Below are positions 16,810 to 25,554 of a stretch of 64,000 nt of DNA, piece after piece (position 1 is the stretch's first letter; each line of letters opens with the position of its first letter). A program made the position numbers and the translations under genes. Source of the DNA: Paenibacillus sp. YYML68 (GTDB lineage: Bacteria > Bacillota > Bacilli > Paenibacillales > NBRC-103111). The stretch is from positions 4,282,501 to 4,346,500 of the forward strand of contig NZ_BQYI01000001.1 in assembly GCF_027923405.1 (NCBI RefSeq). Direction: 5' to 3'. The notes beneath the pieces are model-generated. The model was given only the letters and a program-made list of their open reading frames with translations. It searched no databases and was not told where the DNA came from.

Positions 16810-18006
16810 TTACAGCCTGATAATTCCTTCGCGCGTCAAGGTCAGCTTCTCGTATCCGCTCTCCGTTATCGCGTAGCTGTTCTCTACTCCGACGACGCCC
16901 TGACCGGGGAACGTAAACTTCGGCTCGATCGCCAGCACCATACCAGGCTCAAGCGGATACCGGAAGCCGCGGGCCAGAACAGGCAGCTCGTCAATCTCCA
17001 GACCGATGCCGTGACCGAGAAATCTCGCCTGATCAGCGCCAAAGCCCATATAATGCTCAGACAGTCCCGCCTCCGCCGCCAGCCGCAGCGATTCCATATA
17101 CAGCTGCTCGCTGATCGCTCCGGGCCGCAGCTGCGCTTCCGTGCTTCGTAAGATATGCTCTGCGACATCGTACGCGCGGGTCAGCTCCTCGGATAGCGTG
17201 CCGATGACTACCGTCCGCGTCTGGTCGATGACGTAGCCGTCCACGCAGCAGCCCAGATCGATCAGTATCGGCTCATTCGCCTGAATGCGCCTTCGGCTCG
17301 CGCTCTGCGGGAATGCCGGGCTCAAGCCTTGACCGCCTGCTGGCCCGTCGAAGTAGCTAGGCATCGCAACCGCTTCGCCAGCTCCAAGCATGCCTGTAGC
17401 GACCTCTTGATTGTACCCCCGCATCCGCATCATGCCGAGGTGACCACGTACGCGGAGGAACAGCTCGACACGGGCCAGCACTTCAAGCTCCGTCATGCCT
17501 GGCACTAGCCACGTCAGCGCATCCTCGAACGACTCGTCGATCAGCTGCGCCGCCCGCCGTATGATAGCGAGCTCAGACGGAGACTTGATCATACGCGTCT
17601 CTCGAATCCAGGCTGAGCCGTCGACCCACACCGCTTGCGGAAGCGCTGCCTGCAGCCTGTTCAGCTGCAGGACAGGCAGCACATCGTACTCCGCTGCAAG
17701 CGTGACCCGTCCACCGCCGCCAGACATGTTCGGCATGCCCGGCATGGCGCGTGCTAGCTGGGCGGCGAACTCGCGCATGGAGCCGAGCGGCTCCACGGGC
17801 CAAGCCGACTCCTGCTGCGCCCTTACCGCGCTGCGCCGAACGAAGAAGGTAGGTTCTCCGTCCGCAGGAATGAGCAGATAGCCAGTTTGCATCGAGCCGG
17901 TGAAGTAGTAGAGGTCGACATTTTGACTCATCATGATCCCGTCGACGCCTCCCGCCTGCAGCTTCTGCTGCAATCGCTTCATTCGTTCTATATATTCGTT
18001 CGTCAC
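16810..18006 (-). CDS. M24-family Xaa-Pro peptidase
   Basis: The 398-residue protein has an N-terminal creatinase-like domain (to about residue 150) and a C-terminal pita-bread catalytic domain. Dinuclear metal ligands are visible: Asp in LIDLGCCVDG and VIDQTR, His in FLGHGIGLEIDE, Glu in AIEPKF and Glu in GVENSY. It should cleave N-terminal residues before proline from peptides in the cytoplasm. A GTG at 18006 lies 8 bases after AAGAGGAG; a GTG at 18015 is too close to it. It lies downstream of the tad terminator and is probably independently transcribed. Confidence 0.9.
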   Translation of the reverse strand: MTNEYIERMKRLQQKLQAGGVDGIMMSQNVDLYYFTGSMQTGYLLIPADGEPTFFVRRSAVRAQQESAWPVEPLGSMREFAAQLARAMPGMPNMSGGGGRVTLAAEYDVLPVLQLNRLQAALPQAVWVDGSAWIRETRMIKSPSELAIIRRAAQLIDESFEDALTWLVPGMTELEVLARVELFLRVRGHLGMMRMRGYNQEVATGMLGAGEAVAMPSYFDGPAGGQGLSPAFPQSASRRRIQANEPILIDLGCCVDGYVIDQTRTVVIGTLSEELTRAYDVAEHILRSTEAQLRPGAISEQLYMESLRLAAEAGLSEHYMGFGADQARFLGHGIGLEIDELPVLARGFRYPLEPGMVLAIEPKFTFPGQGVVGVENSYAITESGYEKLTLTREGIIRL

Positions 18007-18070
18007 GCTGAACACTCCTCTTCGTCCTATGCTTCGATCCTAGCATTCATTCTAATATGGACGACTGACA

Positions 18071-18116
18071 AAAAAAAGAGCAACGCCGTCTCTGCTTCGA
18101 AACGGGCTGCTCTTCA
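18071..18116 (-). terminator. terminator of the tad operon
   Basis: The stem AAGAGCA / TGCTCTT with a long loop is followed leftward by eight Ts (18071-18078). It lies 95 bp past the last tad gene and just before the M24 peptidase. Confidence 0.8.
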
Positions 18117-18210
18117 ACCTCAGCGCTATACGGGTGACAACCTGGGGACAACCCGGGTGAGAAGCGGTGACACGCAGCCTATAAGCTTCTCCTCACTGTC
18201 TTACGCCATG

Positions 18211-18762
18211 CTAGCGCAATCTCACATTGGCTGCGCTGCTGATGACGACAGGCTCCGTCCGCCCGGTGCCAAGCTGACGCTGCTCCAGCTCCACAATGGC
18301 GACGACCGAAGGACCGAATACGGTCACGCTCACACTGCGCGTCGTCTGCCTGTCGGTTCCCGAATGAACCGTGATGGAGCGGCTTAGCGTGTAGGGATAC
18401 GTCGGATTCGTTACGAACTCCAGTCGATGCACTATCGGTGCCGCTGTGAGCGGACTATTTGTCTTGGGCCGCATATCGTCATGAAGCTTGAAGTTCAGGC
18501 GCACGTATTGGGCAAAATCAGCCCGTCCTGCCGCCTCGTCCCACACGAGTCTGCCCATTGCGGCCTGCTCGGGAACGATGTTGAGCGAGGCGGCACGCAC
18601 CGCCTGATCGAGCAGCGTCTTCGCCTTGTTCACGGTGTGCCCGTGAACTAGCGAGTTCCAGCCGGTAGCCAGCAGCAGCACGGCGAAGGACATCGCGAGC
18701 AGCGCCGTCAGCAGCAGATGGACGCCGCCCCGCTCGTTACGGAGCGGCTTCAGCCAGCGCAC
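18211..18762 (-). CDS. TadE/TadG-like pseudopilin of the Tad locus (second)
   Basis: About 183 residues. After a short basic leader with NERGG comes one long hydrophobic helix (LLLTALLAMSFAVLLLATGW), then an extracytoplasmic domain rich in short beta segments. This is the layout of TadE-like minor pilins that mature at a prepilin-type site. The GTG at 18762 lies 8 bases after GAGGCGG, which itself overlaps the stop of the preceding gene, suggesting coupling. An upstream ATG at 18798 inside the previous gene is the alternative. Last gene of the operon. Confidence 0.65.
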   Translation of the reverse strand: MRWLKPLRNERGGVHLLLTALLAMSFAVLLLATGWNSLVHGHTVNKAKTLLDQAVRAASLNIVPEQAAMGRLVWDEAAGRADFAQYVRLNFKLHDDMRPKTNSPLTAAPIVHRLEFVTNPTYPYTLSRSITVHSGTDRQTTRSVSVTVFGPSVVAIVELEQRQLGTGRTEPVVISSAANVRLR

Positions 18763-18775
18763 GAGACGATCCGCC

Positions 18776-19228
18776 TCAGTACGCCTCGCTTTTTCCATAA
18801 AGAACGACCCGGTAATAGCCTGCATCGCTCGCTGCGCCTCCTCCCCCTCGAATAAGTCCGAGCATGCGCGCCAGCCCCGGTGCGGGATACGTCAGCTCCA
18901 GCTTCACCGCAGGATCTGCCGAGGAGCGAAGCACCCGAGTGGTCGTGCTCCCCGCATAGGATGGGAATGAAACGCCATTGACAGCGGTCGGCGGCAGCCC
19001 GAGCTGCTGGAGCCTCTGACTCAGCCGTTGCTGCACCTGCGGACTTACGTAGCCGACGGCCTCCGCCTCCTTCATGGCGTGACTTGCCGCCGTATAGATA
19101 TGGTTCGCCTTCATCACATAGACGAAGAAGGGCACGATCGCGAAGGCCAAGAAGAGCATAATCGGCATCACCATCAGCGTCACCAGCATATTCGTCATTC
19201 CACGCTCATTGTGCAGCCGTCGATGCAT
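18776..19228 (-). CDS. TadE-like pseudopilin of the Tad locus (first)
   Basis: The 150-residue protein starts MHRRLHNERG followed by a hydrophobic helix (about residues 13-35) and an outside domain, the usual layout of a TadE-like minor pilin. The basic leader with NERG resembles the prepilin leader of the next gene. The ATG at 19228 lies 5 bases after GGAGGGG; the upstream ATG at 19252 lacks a site. It follows the three mini-protein genes and probably caps or primes the pilus. Confidence 0.7.
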   Translation of the reverse strand: MHRRLHNERGMTNMLVTLMVMPIMLFLAFAIVPFFVYVMKANHIYTAASHAMKEAEAVGYVSPQVQQRLSQRLQQLGLPPTAVNGVSFPSYAGSTTTRVLRSSADPAVKLELTYPAPGLARMLGLIRGGGGAASDAGYYRVVLYGKSEAY

Positions 19229-19261
19229 GACGTCCCCTCCTCTCCTGTTCATACGAGCGAC

Positions 19262-19420
19262 TTAGTCTGTAATGTAGTCGAAGCTGCGTATCGTACGGGT
19301 CATCGTGTCATGCCCGCTCCGAATGTCAGACTGCATGCCTCCGCTGCCCGGACGAAAGACGTAAGCCGCTGCCCCGAATACGAGCACGACGAGCAGACAC
19401 ATCGTGACGAGCTTACTCAT
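19262..19420 (-). CDS. Tad-locus mini-protein C (52 residues)
   Basis: The short membrane peptide begins MSKLVTMCLLVVLVFGAAAY, then has a polar tail (Arg, Asp, Thr-rich, ending FDYITD). It is clearly related at its N-terminus to the two preceding mini-proteins (MGKLVIACLLTVLLGGAA and MSKLVIAVMLSVLLGG). Its start lies 3 bp after the stop of mini-protein B, so translation is probably coupled; no strong ribosome site is seen. Possibly a pilin-like subunit or assembly peptide. Function is not known. Confidence 0.6.
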   Translation of the reverse strand: MSKLVTMCLLVVLVFGAAAYVFRPGSGGMQSDIRSGHDTMTRTIRSFDYITD

Positions 19421-19423
19421 CGG

Positions 19424-19600
19424 TTACGGTGCGGTAGCCGTCACACCGCCATCGGTCTGACTCACAGTAGCGGTCGAGATGCTCGTATTCAGCTTGGTGC
19501 CCTTCCCGCCTACCGCCGGCCCTACCTGTGTTCCTGCCACGAACATCGCTGCTCCTCCGAGCAATACCGTTAATAAGCATGCAATTACCAATTTACCCAT
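19424..19600 (-). CDS. Tad-locus mini-protein B (58 residues)
   Basis: The short peptide MGKLVIACLLTVLLGGAAMF has one hydrophobic helix, then a small Gly/Thr/Ser-rich tail (TQVGPAVGGKGTK..). The ATG at 19600 follows GAGGAG by about 9 bases. It is the middle member of three tandem related mini-genes between tadC and tadE. The tail differs in sequence from its neighbours while the N-terminal 16 residues are conserved. Possible Flp-type pilin or minor pilin; inferred from position only. Confidence 0.65.
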   Translation of the reverse strand: MGKLVIACLLTVLLGGAAMFVAGTQVGPAVGGKGTKLNTSISTATVSQTDGGVTATAP

Positions 19601-19639
19601 CGATTCCATCTCCTCTTCATTATTAAAATATGGTCACTG

Positions 19640-19780
19640 TTATTGAAACGCGTTCTGAATTTGTACACGAGTTTTCCCACCTGATACTGTTGCTGCCGGT
19701 ACGAGCTGACCTCCTACTACGTACAGCACGGTGCCGCCCAGCAGCACACTGAGCATCACTGCAATGACGAGCTTAGACAT
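19640..19780 (-). CDS. Tad-locus mini-protein A (46 residues)
   Basis: The short peptide starts MSKLVIAVMLSVLLGGTVLY with one membrane helix, followed by VVGGQLVPAATVSGGKTRVQIQNAFQ. AGGGAATGG precedes the ATG. The frame, spacing and kinship with the next two mini-genes support a real gene despite its size. It lies 33 bp downstream of tadC. As Tad loci normally encode a short abundant pilin near the assembly genes, one or more of these peptides may be that pilin, though the usual GxxxxE cleavage motif is not obvious. Confidence 0.6.
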   Translation of the reverse strand: MSKLVIAVMLSVLLGGTVLYVVGGQLVPAATVSGGKTRVQIQNAFQ

Positions 19781-19813
19781 TCCATTCCCTGCTTCCTGTA
19801 CGAAGCGCCGACG

Positions 19814-20731
19814 CTACCCTTGAAAGCTCGTCGTCAGCTGCTCCGATATCGTCAACAACCACGGATACAAAAACAACAGCACGATCATCCCGAACGGCAC
19901 CATGACATAGATGCTAATCCACACCGGCGCATTCTCGAGCTGACGCTCCCGTTCGGCCGACAGCGCAGCCTCAATCCCGGCCGTCTGCTCCTTCAGCACC
20001 TTGGCGATGTCCTGAGGGTCCGCCCGGCTGATCGCTTCCAGCGCATTAGCAAGCGGGAACACCTCCGAGATGCCAATCGATTCGCGGAACCGGTAGATGG
20101 ACGCTCGGCGATCGTTGCCCCACATAATCGCCAGCTCCTGCAAATAAGGCTTCATCAGCACGAGCGGCCTGCCTGCACGAAGGAGCAGCTCGCGAATATC
20201 CGCCCCTTCGCTGACACATACGGATAGCCGATGCGACAGCTTCGCGATCTCCATCAGCATCTTGCCTCTTCTCGCCTGCGCCAGCACCGTCATCCAGCCG
20301 ACAGGCACGAACACGCCGATCCCCGAGGCGACGGCCAGCTTGAACGCTAGCGTCCAGCTGAATGCGAAGCCGCCCTCGACGCGTACAGGTACAGCTGCCG
20401 CCCCAAGCGCCCCCGTGTCGATCGCCTCCCGGATGAGCACCAGCGACACCAAGACAGCAGCAGCCAGCGCTTGCAGCAGCCTGAACCTGATATACGTCCA
20501 CTCCGCCGGAAGGCCGGACAGTCTCGCCTTCTCGGCAAATTGACGCTCCCGAATCGATTGCTTCTCCGCAATGGCGCGGCCGACCGAGGATGACCGGTAT
20601 GCTTGCTTACGTCGATGGAGCTGCTCGAGCATCCAGGCCAGTCGTCTTTTTCGCCCCCAGTACAAGGCGGACGCCGCTACGAAGGACAGCATGCCGCTGC
20701 CTACTATGAAGGCTATTGCAAATACTATCAT
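19814..20731 (-). CDS. TadC-like T2SSF-domain inner-membrane protein
   Basis: The 305-residue protein has an N-terminal membrane segment, two more near residues 85-105 and 130-150, and a C-terminal pair with YVMVPFGMIVLLFLYPWLL. The cytoplasmic T2SSF region lies between. It pairs with the TadB-like protein encoded just upstream to form the membrane platform on which CpaF works. The start has only a weak ribosome site. Family assignment rests on topology and operon context. Confidence 0.8.
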   Translation of the reverse strand: MIVFAIAFIVGSGMLSFVAASALYWGRKRRLAWMLEQLHRRKQAYRSSSVGRAIAEKQSIRERQFAEKARLSGLPAEWTYIRFRLLQALAAAVLVSLVLIREAIDTGALGAAAVPVRVEGGFAFSWTLAFKLAVASGIGVFVPVGWMTVLAQARRGKMLMEIAKLSHRLSVCVSEGADIRELLLRAGRPLVLMKPYLQELAIMWGNDRRASIYRFRESIGISEVFPLANALEAISRADPQDIAKVLKEQTAGIEAALSAERERQLENAPVWISIYVMVPFGMIVLLFLYPWLLTISEQLTTSFQG

Positions 20732-20778
20732 CGGCCATCCGACTTTTACTTCATCTATATACGTTGTTCATCACCTCC

Positions 20779-21777
20779 TCAAAATGATTTACGACCAGTT
20801 CGCACGACTAGCACCATCGATACGAACATGACAGCAAACGAGGCAGCAAGCACGGCTATACCGCCCGGCTCCGCGAAATAATGCTTGTAATTGGTCGGAT
20901 CGGCATAGACGTTGAACCCGATCACGAATAGAGCAAAGCCGACCATGAACGACGTGCCTATCCGATAGACGGTAATCATGGCCAGACGCTTGTCCTCATG
21001 CCGCTTGGACGTCTGCATCTTGCTCACCAGATGGTGCAGTGATTCGGTCATATCCGCTCCATAATGCGCGCCTATAAGCAGAAGATCGACCAGATCGTGC
21101 GCCCACTCGTTATCGACTCTGCGTGCGAACTCATGCAGTGCCTCCTCGATCGACTTCATGTGCAGCGCCAGCTCCAGCCTTCTCCATTCGGCACGAACCT
21201 CATAGGGCATCGCCTGACTGCTCCCGGCAATGATCTCTGCCAGCGTCAGACTTGGCCTGTAGTGGCCAATGACGTTCTGAACGAGCACGATCATCCGCAG
21301 GGCGATGCGGTGCCGCTTGCGTTGCACGCGAAACCGTATCGCGAAGTACGGGAGCGATCCGCCTATGCCGGCAAGCAGCACACTGAGCGCCCATACGTGC
21401 GTACTGCCAGTTCTGTACGCCTCGGGCACAGTAGCGGACATCATCTGCAGAGCCGCGTCCGAGCCGAAGAAGCCAACGAGCGCCGTCAGCACCATCCCAA
21501 CGAGCGCAAGCTCAGGGCTGACCTTCAGCTCGGCAAGGTCCAGCTCGTCCTGCAGATGCCTCAGCACCTTGCTCAGCAAGCCGCGCCTCGCTTCCGTTCC
21601 AGCCTGCAGCCTGTACAGGGCAGGATGACGGCTGCGGTATGTCCAGCTTGAGCTGATGTGTCTGGTCAGCACCAGGATGACCCCTAGCGTACCGGCGATC
21701 CACATCGCAAGGAGCAGCGCACGAATGAGGCTCAGCCACAGCTGACCGTCCGCTACAGCTCCCTGCATCGTTCCCAT
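20779..21777 (-). CDS. TadB-like T2SSF-domain inner-membrane protein
   Basis: About 332 residues. An N-terminal membrane helix (SLIRALLLAMWIAGTLGVILVL) is followed by a second pair near residues 90-140, the cytoplasmic T2SSF domain with an EALHEFARRVDN..HDLVDLLLIG stretch, and two C-terminal helices. With the TadC-like partner it forms the platform of the Tad machine. The start overlaps the 3' end of cpaF (ATG at 21777 or 21768), implying coupled translation. A longer frame to 21891 lies fully inside cpaF and is rejected. Confidence 0.82.
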   Translation of the reverse strand: MGTMQGAVADGQLWLSLIRALLLAMWIAGTLGVILVLTRHISSSWTYRSRHPALYRLQAGTEARRGLLSKVLRHLQDELDLAELKVSPELALVGMVLTALVGFFGSDAALQMMSATVPEAYRTGSTHVWALSVLLAGIGGSLPYFAIRFRVQRKRHRIALRMIVLVQNVIGHYRPSLTLAEIIAGSSQAMPYEVRAEWRRLELALHMKSIEEALHEFARRVDNEWAHDLVDLLLIGAHYGADMTESLHHLVSKMQTSKRHEDKRLAMITVYRIGTSFMVGFALFVIGFNVYADPTNYKHYFAEPGGIAVLAASFAVMFVSMVLVVRTGRKSF

Positions 21778-23213
21778 ACCCCCAACTCTTCGAAATCGGC
21801 AGCCTGCGCTCCGTTCGCGAGCAGATGTCCGGTCAAGGAATGGCTGAAGCGATGCTCCGTGAACTGCCAGCATTGCTTCATGTAGCTCCATTCGACCAGC
21901 GGCTTGATCTGCACTGCCCCTTCCCGATCCACATATAGCTCCGTAATCTCGGTGACGATGCGTCTTGGCTTCCCGTCGACCTGAACGATCCGCAGGAACA
22001 CGATAATATTGAATGCCCGCGCCACCCGACAGATCGTATCCGCCGTATCGTGATGCCGTCCGTCCTGCTTGATCATGTCCACGACGTCGCTGATGAACGA
22101 TTCCCTGTACTTCGTATGCATCGTCCCCATCATATCGTGACCGCGAAGCGCACCCTGCACCATCTGCGACACCTCCGCCCCCTTCGCCTCGCCGACGATG
22201 ACCCAGTGCGGACTCATGACGAGCAGCGGCTTGAATGCCTCCTCCATCGTCAGCTTCATATCCTCCACCTCTCGCACGGCCAAAATGTTGCGCGTTCCGC
22301 GAAGCCGCTCCCGAAGCGCCACCTCGAACTCCTTCTCCAGCGTCCGAATACGCTCGTGCTCCGGAATTTCATTCGCCAGCGCGAACAGAAACGTCGTCTT
22401 CCCGGTCGCCGTCCCGCCGCCGATGAGTATGCTGGCGTGATGACGAACGAGCAGCCGTAGCAGCTGCGCCATTCGCGTATTCAGCGTGCCCAGCTCCACG
22501 AGCTGCTCCAGTGTCACATCCTTCACGATGAAGTTTCGAATATGAATGCTGGGCACGTCTGAATAGGGCGGTCTTGTCATCACGAGACGGGACCGATTCC
22601 ACATGTACGACTGCACGAACGGATGCCGCTCGTTAATCGGCTTCTTCCCGCACAGCGCGAGCCGGTCCTGCAGCCGGAGCACAGCCTCACAGCTCGCAAA
22701 TACACGCTCATGACGCTCCATCTGCCCACCCTTCAGCAAGTAAATATGGTGACCGATCACCTGCACCTCCTCGACATCGGGCAGACGGTACAGATCCTCA
22801 ATGAGCCCAGCCCCGCACGTCTCGGCGAAAATGCTCTCCGTCGGCGTCAGCGACGGAATGAGCGTACCTGCATCGACATGAATGCGATATTCAATGAGCA
22901 GCATGTCGATCACAGCCTTCATACGCCGCTGAGCAAGCGGCTCGCCGAGTCCGGCTTGGACGATATCGTCGTACAAGGGCTGATCCGTCTTCGACCGTTC
23001 GGTCAAATGCTCATAGATGAGCATCGAAGCGTCGGCTAAGCTCATGCTTCGCTCTTCTCTTGTGCTGCTGAGCGGACCTGCCTGTCCGCCACCTCCTCCG
23101 TTCCGCCTGCGGATGAACGGTGTCCCCGCCTGCACCAAATCCTTGGCATACCGACTCGCGTCGAAGCGAATGCGTGGAGGATGCGCGATATGCTGCGCTT
23201 GTTCAGCCTGCAT
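21753..23213 (-). CDS. cpaF: CpaF/TadA-type secretion ATPase
   Basis: This hexameric cytoplasmic ATPase drives pilus or secretion assembly. The 486-residue protein has an N-terminal helical domain (about 40-200), Walker A GGGTATGKTT (about residue 262), Asp/Glu boxes, Walker B HWVIVGEAKGAE and the His box GTMHT. All catalytic motifs look intact. The ATG at 23213 follows GGAGGA by 6 bases. It lies between the TadZ-like and TadB-like genes and overlaps the latter. Confidence 0.93.
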   Translation of the reverse strand: MQAEQAQHIAHPPRIRFDASRYAKDLVQAGTPFIRRRNGGGGGQAGPLSSTREERSMSLADASMLIYEHLTERSKTDQPLYDDIVQAGLGEPLAQRRMKAVIDMLLIEYRIHVDAGTLIPSLTPTESIFAETCGAGLIEDLYRLPDVEEVQVIGHHIYLLKGGQMERHERVFASCEAVLRLQDRLALCGKKPINERHPFVQSYMWNRSRLVMTRPPYSDVPSIHIRNFIVKDVTLEQLVELGTLNTRMAQLLRLLVRHHASILIGGGTATGKTTFLFALANEIPEHERIRTLEKEFEVALRERLRGTRNILAVREVEDMKLTMEEAFKPLLVMSPHWVIVGEAKGAEVSQMVQGALRGHDMMGTMHTKYRESFISDVVDMIKQDGRHHDTADTICRVARAFNIIVFLRIVQVDGKPRRIVTEITELYVDREGAVQIKPLVEWSYMKQCWQFTEHRFSHSLTGHLLANGAQAADFEELGVWERCREL

Positions 23214-23228
23214 CGTCATTCCTCCATT

Positions 23229-24488
23229 CTAGCCGAGCATGGCCGACAGCCGAGTCAGCCAGCCTGTCTTACGCGCCCCAGCGACTTGAGGCTGGTCTAG
23301 CTGCAATCGTTCATCCACAGCTGACGGAAGCAGCTGCATCGCCAGTCTGTCGATTGCTTCTGCGAAGCTATCGGCCTGCGGCATGCCATAGAGCGGGATG
23401 CCTTCGTCGGCAGAGGTGATTCCGACACCTCCGGGAACATTCGGCACGGCAGCAGCAAGCTTCATATTTAAATATTGAGCGACACGCTCCGGCTTTTCCC
23501 CTGGCAAGCAGCGATTCACGACCAGCTCCACATCTGCCGGAGAGAGCCCGCAATAAGCCCAGTAGGAGGCATGCCACTCTCCCCAGCTCGTTCGGTAGGA
23601 TGCATATCGATTTTGCGTAACCAAGAGCCTCCGGTCCGCCTCACGCACAGCGCAGATCGTAGCCGCGTTATCCGGACATGTGCTCACATCAACGAAGGTC
23701 AGGTCGAAGGCCGAGCGTGAGACGGCGAGCAGATGCTCCATCATATCCGGTGACAGGTCAAGCGCCGTATCTCGTCTTGGTGAACCTGGCAAAATATATA
23801 GCTCCGGCTGATTGCGATAACGGCTGCACGCCTGCCGCAGCTCATCGGGGAGCAGCCGCTGCGTCTGCAGCTTGGAGCGAAGCATCAGGGACGAGTCCGC
23901 CTGCGAACGGAGCGCGAAGCGCGCCCGCAGCTCCGGGTTGCGCAGATTGCCATCCAATAAGCCTACGCGCAACCCGCTTCGAGCTGCGGCAGCCAGTGCG
24001 GCGCTCATCGCAATCGTCGTGGCGCCATCCTGACTGGCGGCCGACCAGACCGCAACGAGCTGTCCAGCCGCCTTCAAGCCGAGCTGATGCGGACGGGATG
24101 ACGGCTCCGAGCCGAGCAAGAAGCTATACAGCGCATCGACCAACTGCTGTCGATGAAGACCTGCAGGTACAGTCGTCATCGACAGCGAATTCGCCAGCCT
24201 GCAGATCGCCTCCAGCATGAACGAATCGTACACCTCAGCGTCCAGCACCACCGCGATGCGTGCTATCGGCTGCAGGCGTCTCACCTGCCGCATCCAGTCC
24301 CATGGATAATGCTCGCTCCATAACGCCGAATGAACGACGAGCGCCTCGTATGGCTGCTCGATCCGTGTCGAGAGAGCCTCTCTTCCGCATACGTACTCCG
24401 GCCGGTCTTGTCCGATCGGCCACACAGCCTGTAGACCGGACACCAGCCCGTCTTCCAACTGTGGCGGCAGGGCTATCAGTATGTTCAT
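23229..24488 (-). CDS. TadZ/CpaE-like atypical ParA-family protein
   Basis: The 419-residue protein has an N-terminal receiver-like alpha/beta domain (about 1-125) and a C-terminal MinD/ParA-like fold (about 140-380). The P-loop reads VWSAASQDGATTIAM: the lysines of the usual KGGxGKTT are missing. FVDVSTCPD stands where the Walker B region should be. TadZ/CpaE proteins position the pilus machine at a cell site. Loss of the P-loop Lys suggests weak or no ATP hydrolysis. The start overlaps the CpaB stop (ATGA) and follows AAGGAGG. Confidence 0.85.
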   Translation of the reverse strand: MNILIALPPQLEDGLVSGLQAVWPIGQDRPEYVCGREALSTRIEQPYEALVVHSALWSEHYPWDWMRQVRRLQPIARIAVVLDAEVYDSFMLEAICRLANSLSMTTVPAGLHRQQLVDALYSFLLGSEPSSRPHQLGLKAAGQLVAVWSAASQDGATTIAMSAALAAAARSGLRVGLLDGNLRNPELRARFALRSQADSSLMLRSKLQTQRLLPDELRQACSRYRNQPELYILPGSPRRDTALDLSPDMMEHLLAVSRSAFDLTFVDVSTCPDNAATICAVREADRRLLVTQNRYASYRTSWGEWHASYWAYCGLSPADVELVVNRCLPGEKPERVAQYLNMKLAAAVPNVPGGVGITSADEGIPLYGMPQADSFAEAIDRLAMQLLPSAVDERLQLDQPQVAGARKTGWLTRLSAMLG

Positions 24489-25396
24489 GGTCGCTTCACC
24501 TCCTTGTGAGCATTCGATGTTGTGTGCTTGTCAGTCGCGGCTCCGGCTGCTGCCTGTGGCTCCTTCGCCTGCACGTGCTGACTCGGTATGTCCGAACGAA
24601 CATTTACCTCTGACTTCGTTTTGACGAATGCCTCGGCTTCCTTCAGCTGCAGATACAGCTCGGTCACACGTGCGGCGTCGGACGCAGGAGCCGTGTAATC
24701 AGGAAGCGCGAGCTTAATTTGGCCGCCGATCGTCCCAAGCACATAGGCTTCGTATACTTCGTCATTCATCAGAAAAGTATTCAGCTCCGGCTTACCGTTC
24801 GGCTGCCCGCGCGCGTCCTCTACTGCAGAGGCGCTGCCCGGTACAATTGCGGTTAAGGCTGCGCTGTCCGTCAGCTCTTGACCCTCCGCTGTTTTCACCG
24901 ATGCCACGGGTAGCTGCTCGATGATCTTCACAGCACCGACGCTCGTCAGCACACCGCCTGGAGTGATGATGGACTTCGGCTGCTCCAGCTCAACCCATAC
25001 ATCGACTCTGTCACCGCGTCTGACCGTATTGTTCACGTTCATCATCGCATCTGTCTTGAAGCTGAAGTACCGCTCCTGGGCCAGCGGCGTTATTCGCTTG
25101 TGTGTCAGCTTCCAGGGCAACAGCTCCTCCTGCTCGGATATGGGCACCTGCACCGTCAAGCCGATGAGCGACGACATATTCGTAACGGCCTCCGGATGGT
25201 GGGCCGCTTGCGCGATGCGGACCGTCTGCAGCAGGCCCGGTTCTATCACCTCTCCGCTCTGCAGAAGCCGCACCGGCTTGATCGTCTCGACCGTATGCAG
25301 AGCAAGCTCCGTATGCTTCATGAAATACCAATAGCCTGCGGCTGAGCCCGCCATCAAGAGCACGCCGATCAAGCCGACGATCCACGATTTATACAA
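24485..25396 (-). CDS. cpaB: CpaB/RcpC-like SAF-domain protein
   Basis: The 303-residue protein has an N-terminal membrane helix (WIVGLIGVLLMAGSAAGYWYF), an SAF-type domain (VRLLQSGEVIEPGLLQTVRIA, about 40-100) and the RcpC region with RRGDRVDVWVELE. A low-complexity C-terminal tail follows. CpaB-like proteins sit outside the membrane and shape the pilus base. There is no usable ATG in frame; TTG at 25396 lies 8 bases after GGAGGAG. It overlaps the TadZ-like gene by 4 bp. Confidence 0.82.
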   Translation of the reverse strand: MYKSWIVGLIGVLLMAGSAAGYWYFMKHTELALHTVETIKPVRLLQSGEVIEPGLLQTVRIAQAAHHPEAVTNMSSLIGLTVQVPISEQEELLPWKLTHKRITPLAQERYFSFKTDAMMNVNNTVRRGDRVDVWVELEQPKSIITPGGVLTSVGAVKIIEQLPVASVKTAEGQELTDSAALTAIVPGSASAVEDARGQPNGKPELNTFLMNDEVYEAYVLGTIGGQIKLALPDYTAPASDAARVTELYLQLKEAEAFVKTKSEVNVRSDIPSQHVQAKEPQAAAGAATDKHTTSNAHKEVKRP

Positions 25397-25435
25397 GACA
25401 TGAACTCCTCCTTCCAAAGCTCGTTCCAGCCTAGA

Positions 25436-25516
25436 CTAGGCGTAGGTATAGCGCTGAGGCAGCTTCAATTCCTTGAGCAGACTGCGCAGCAGCTGCTTCC
25501 ATCGAAGACGGCGCAT
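25436..25516 (-). CDS. 26-residue basic peptide in the tad operon
   Basis: A tiny frame has an optimal ribosome site: AAGGAGG ends 9 bases before its ATG. The product has seven Arg/Lys residues, begins MRRLRWKQLLRSLLKELKLP and ends RYTYA, and looks like a short amphipathic helix. It lies in the only notable gap between the kinase gene and cpaB. It could be a real micro-protein or a leader peptide coupling kinase and cpaB translation. It has no family match known to me. Confidence 0.5.
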   Translation of the reverse strand: MRRLRWKQLLRSLLKELKLPQRYTYA

Positions 25517-25554
25517 GGCGGTATTCCTCCTTCACATTCAAATGATTGATGTCA

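Noticed and set aside
23678-24220. 180-codon plus-strand frame opposite the TadZ-like gene
   Set aside because: Antisense shadow; no start signal and composition typical of reversed GC-rich codons.
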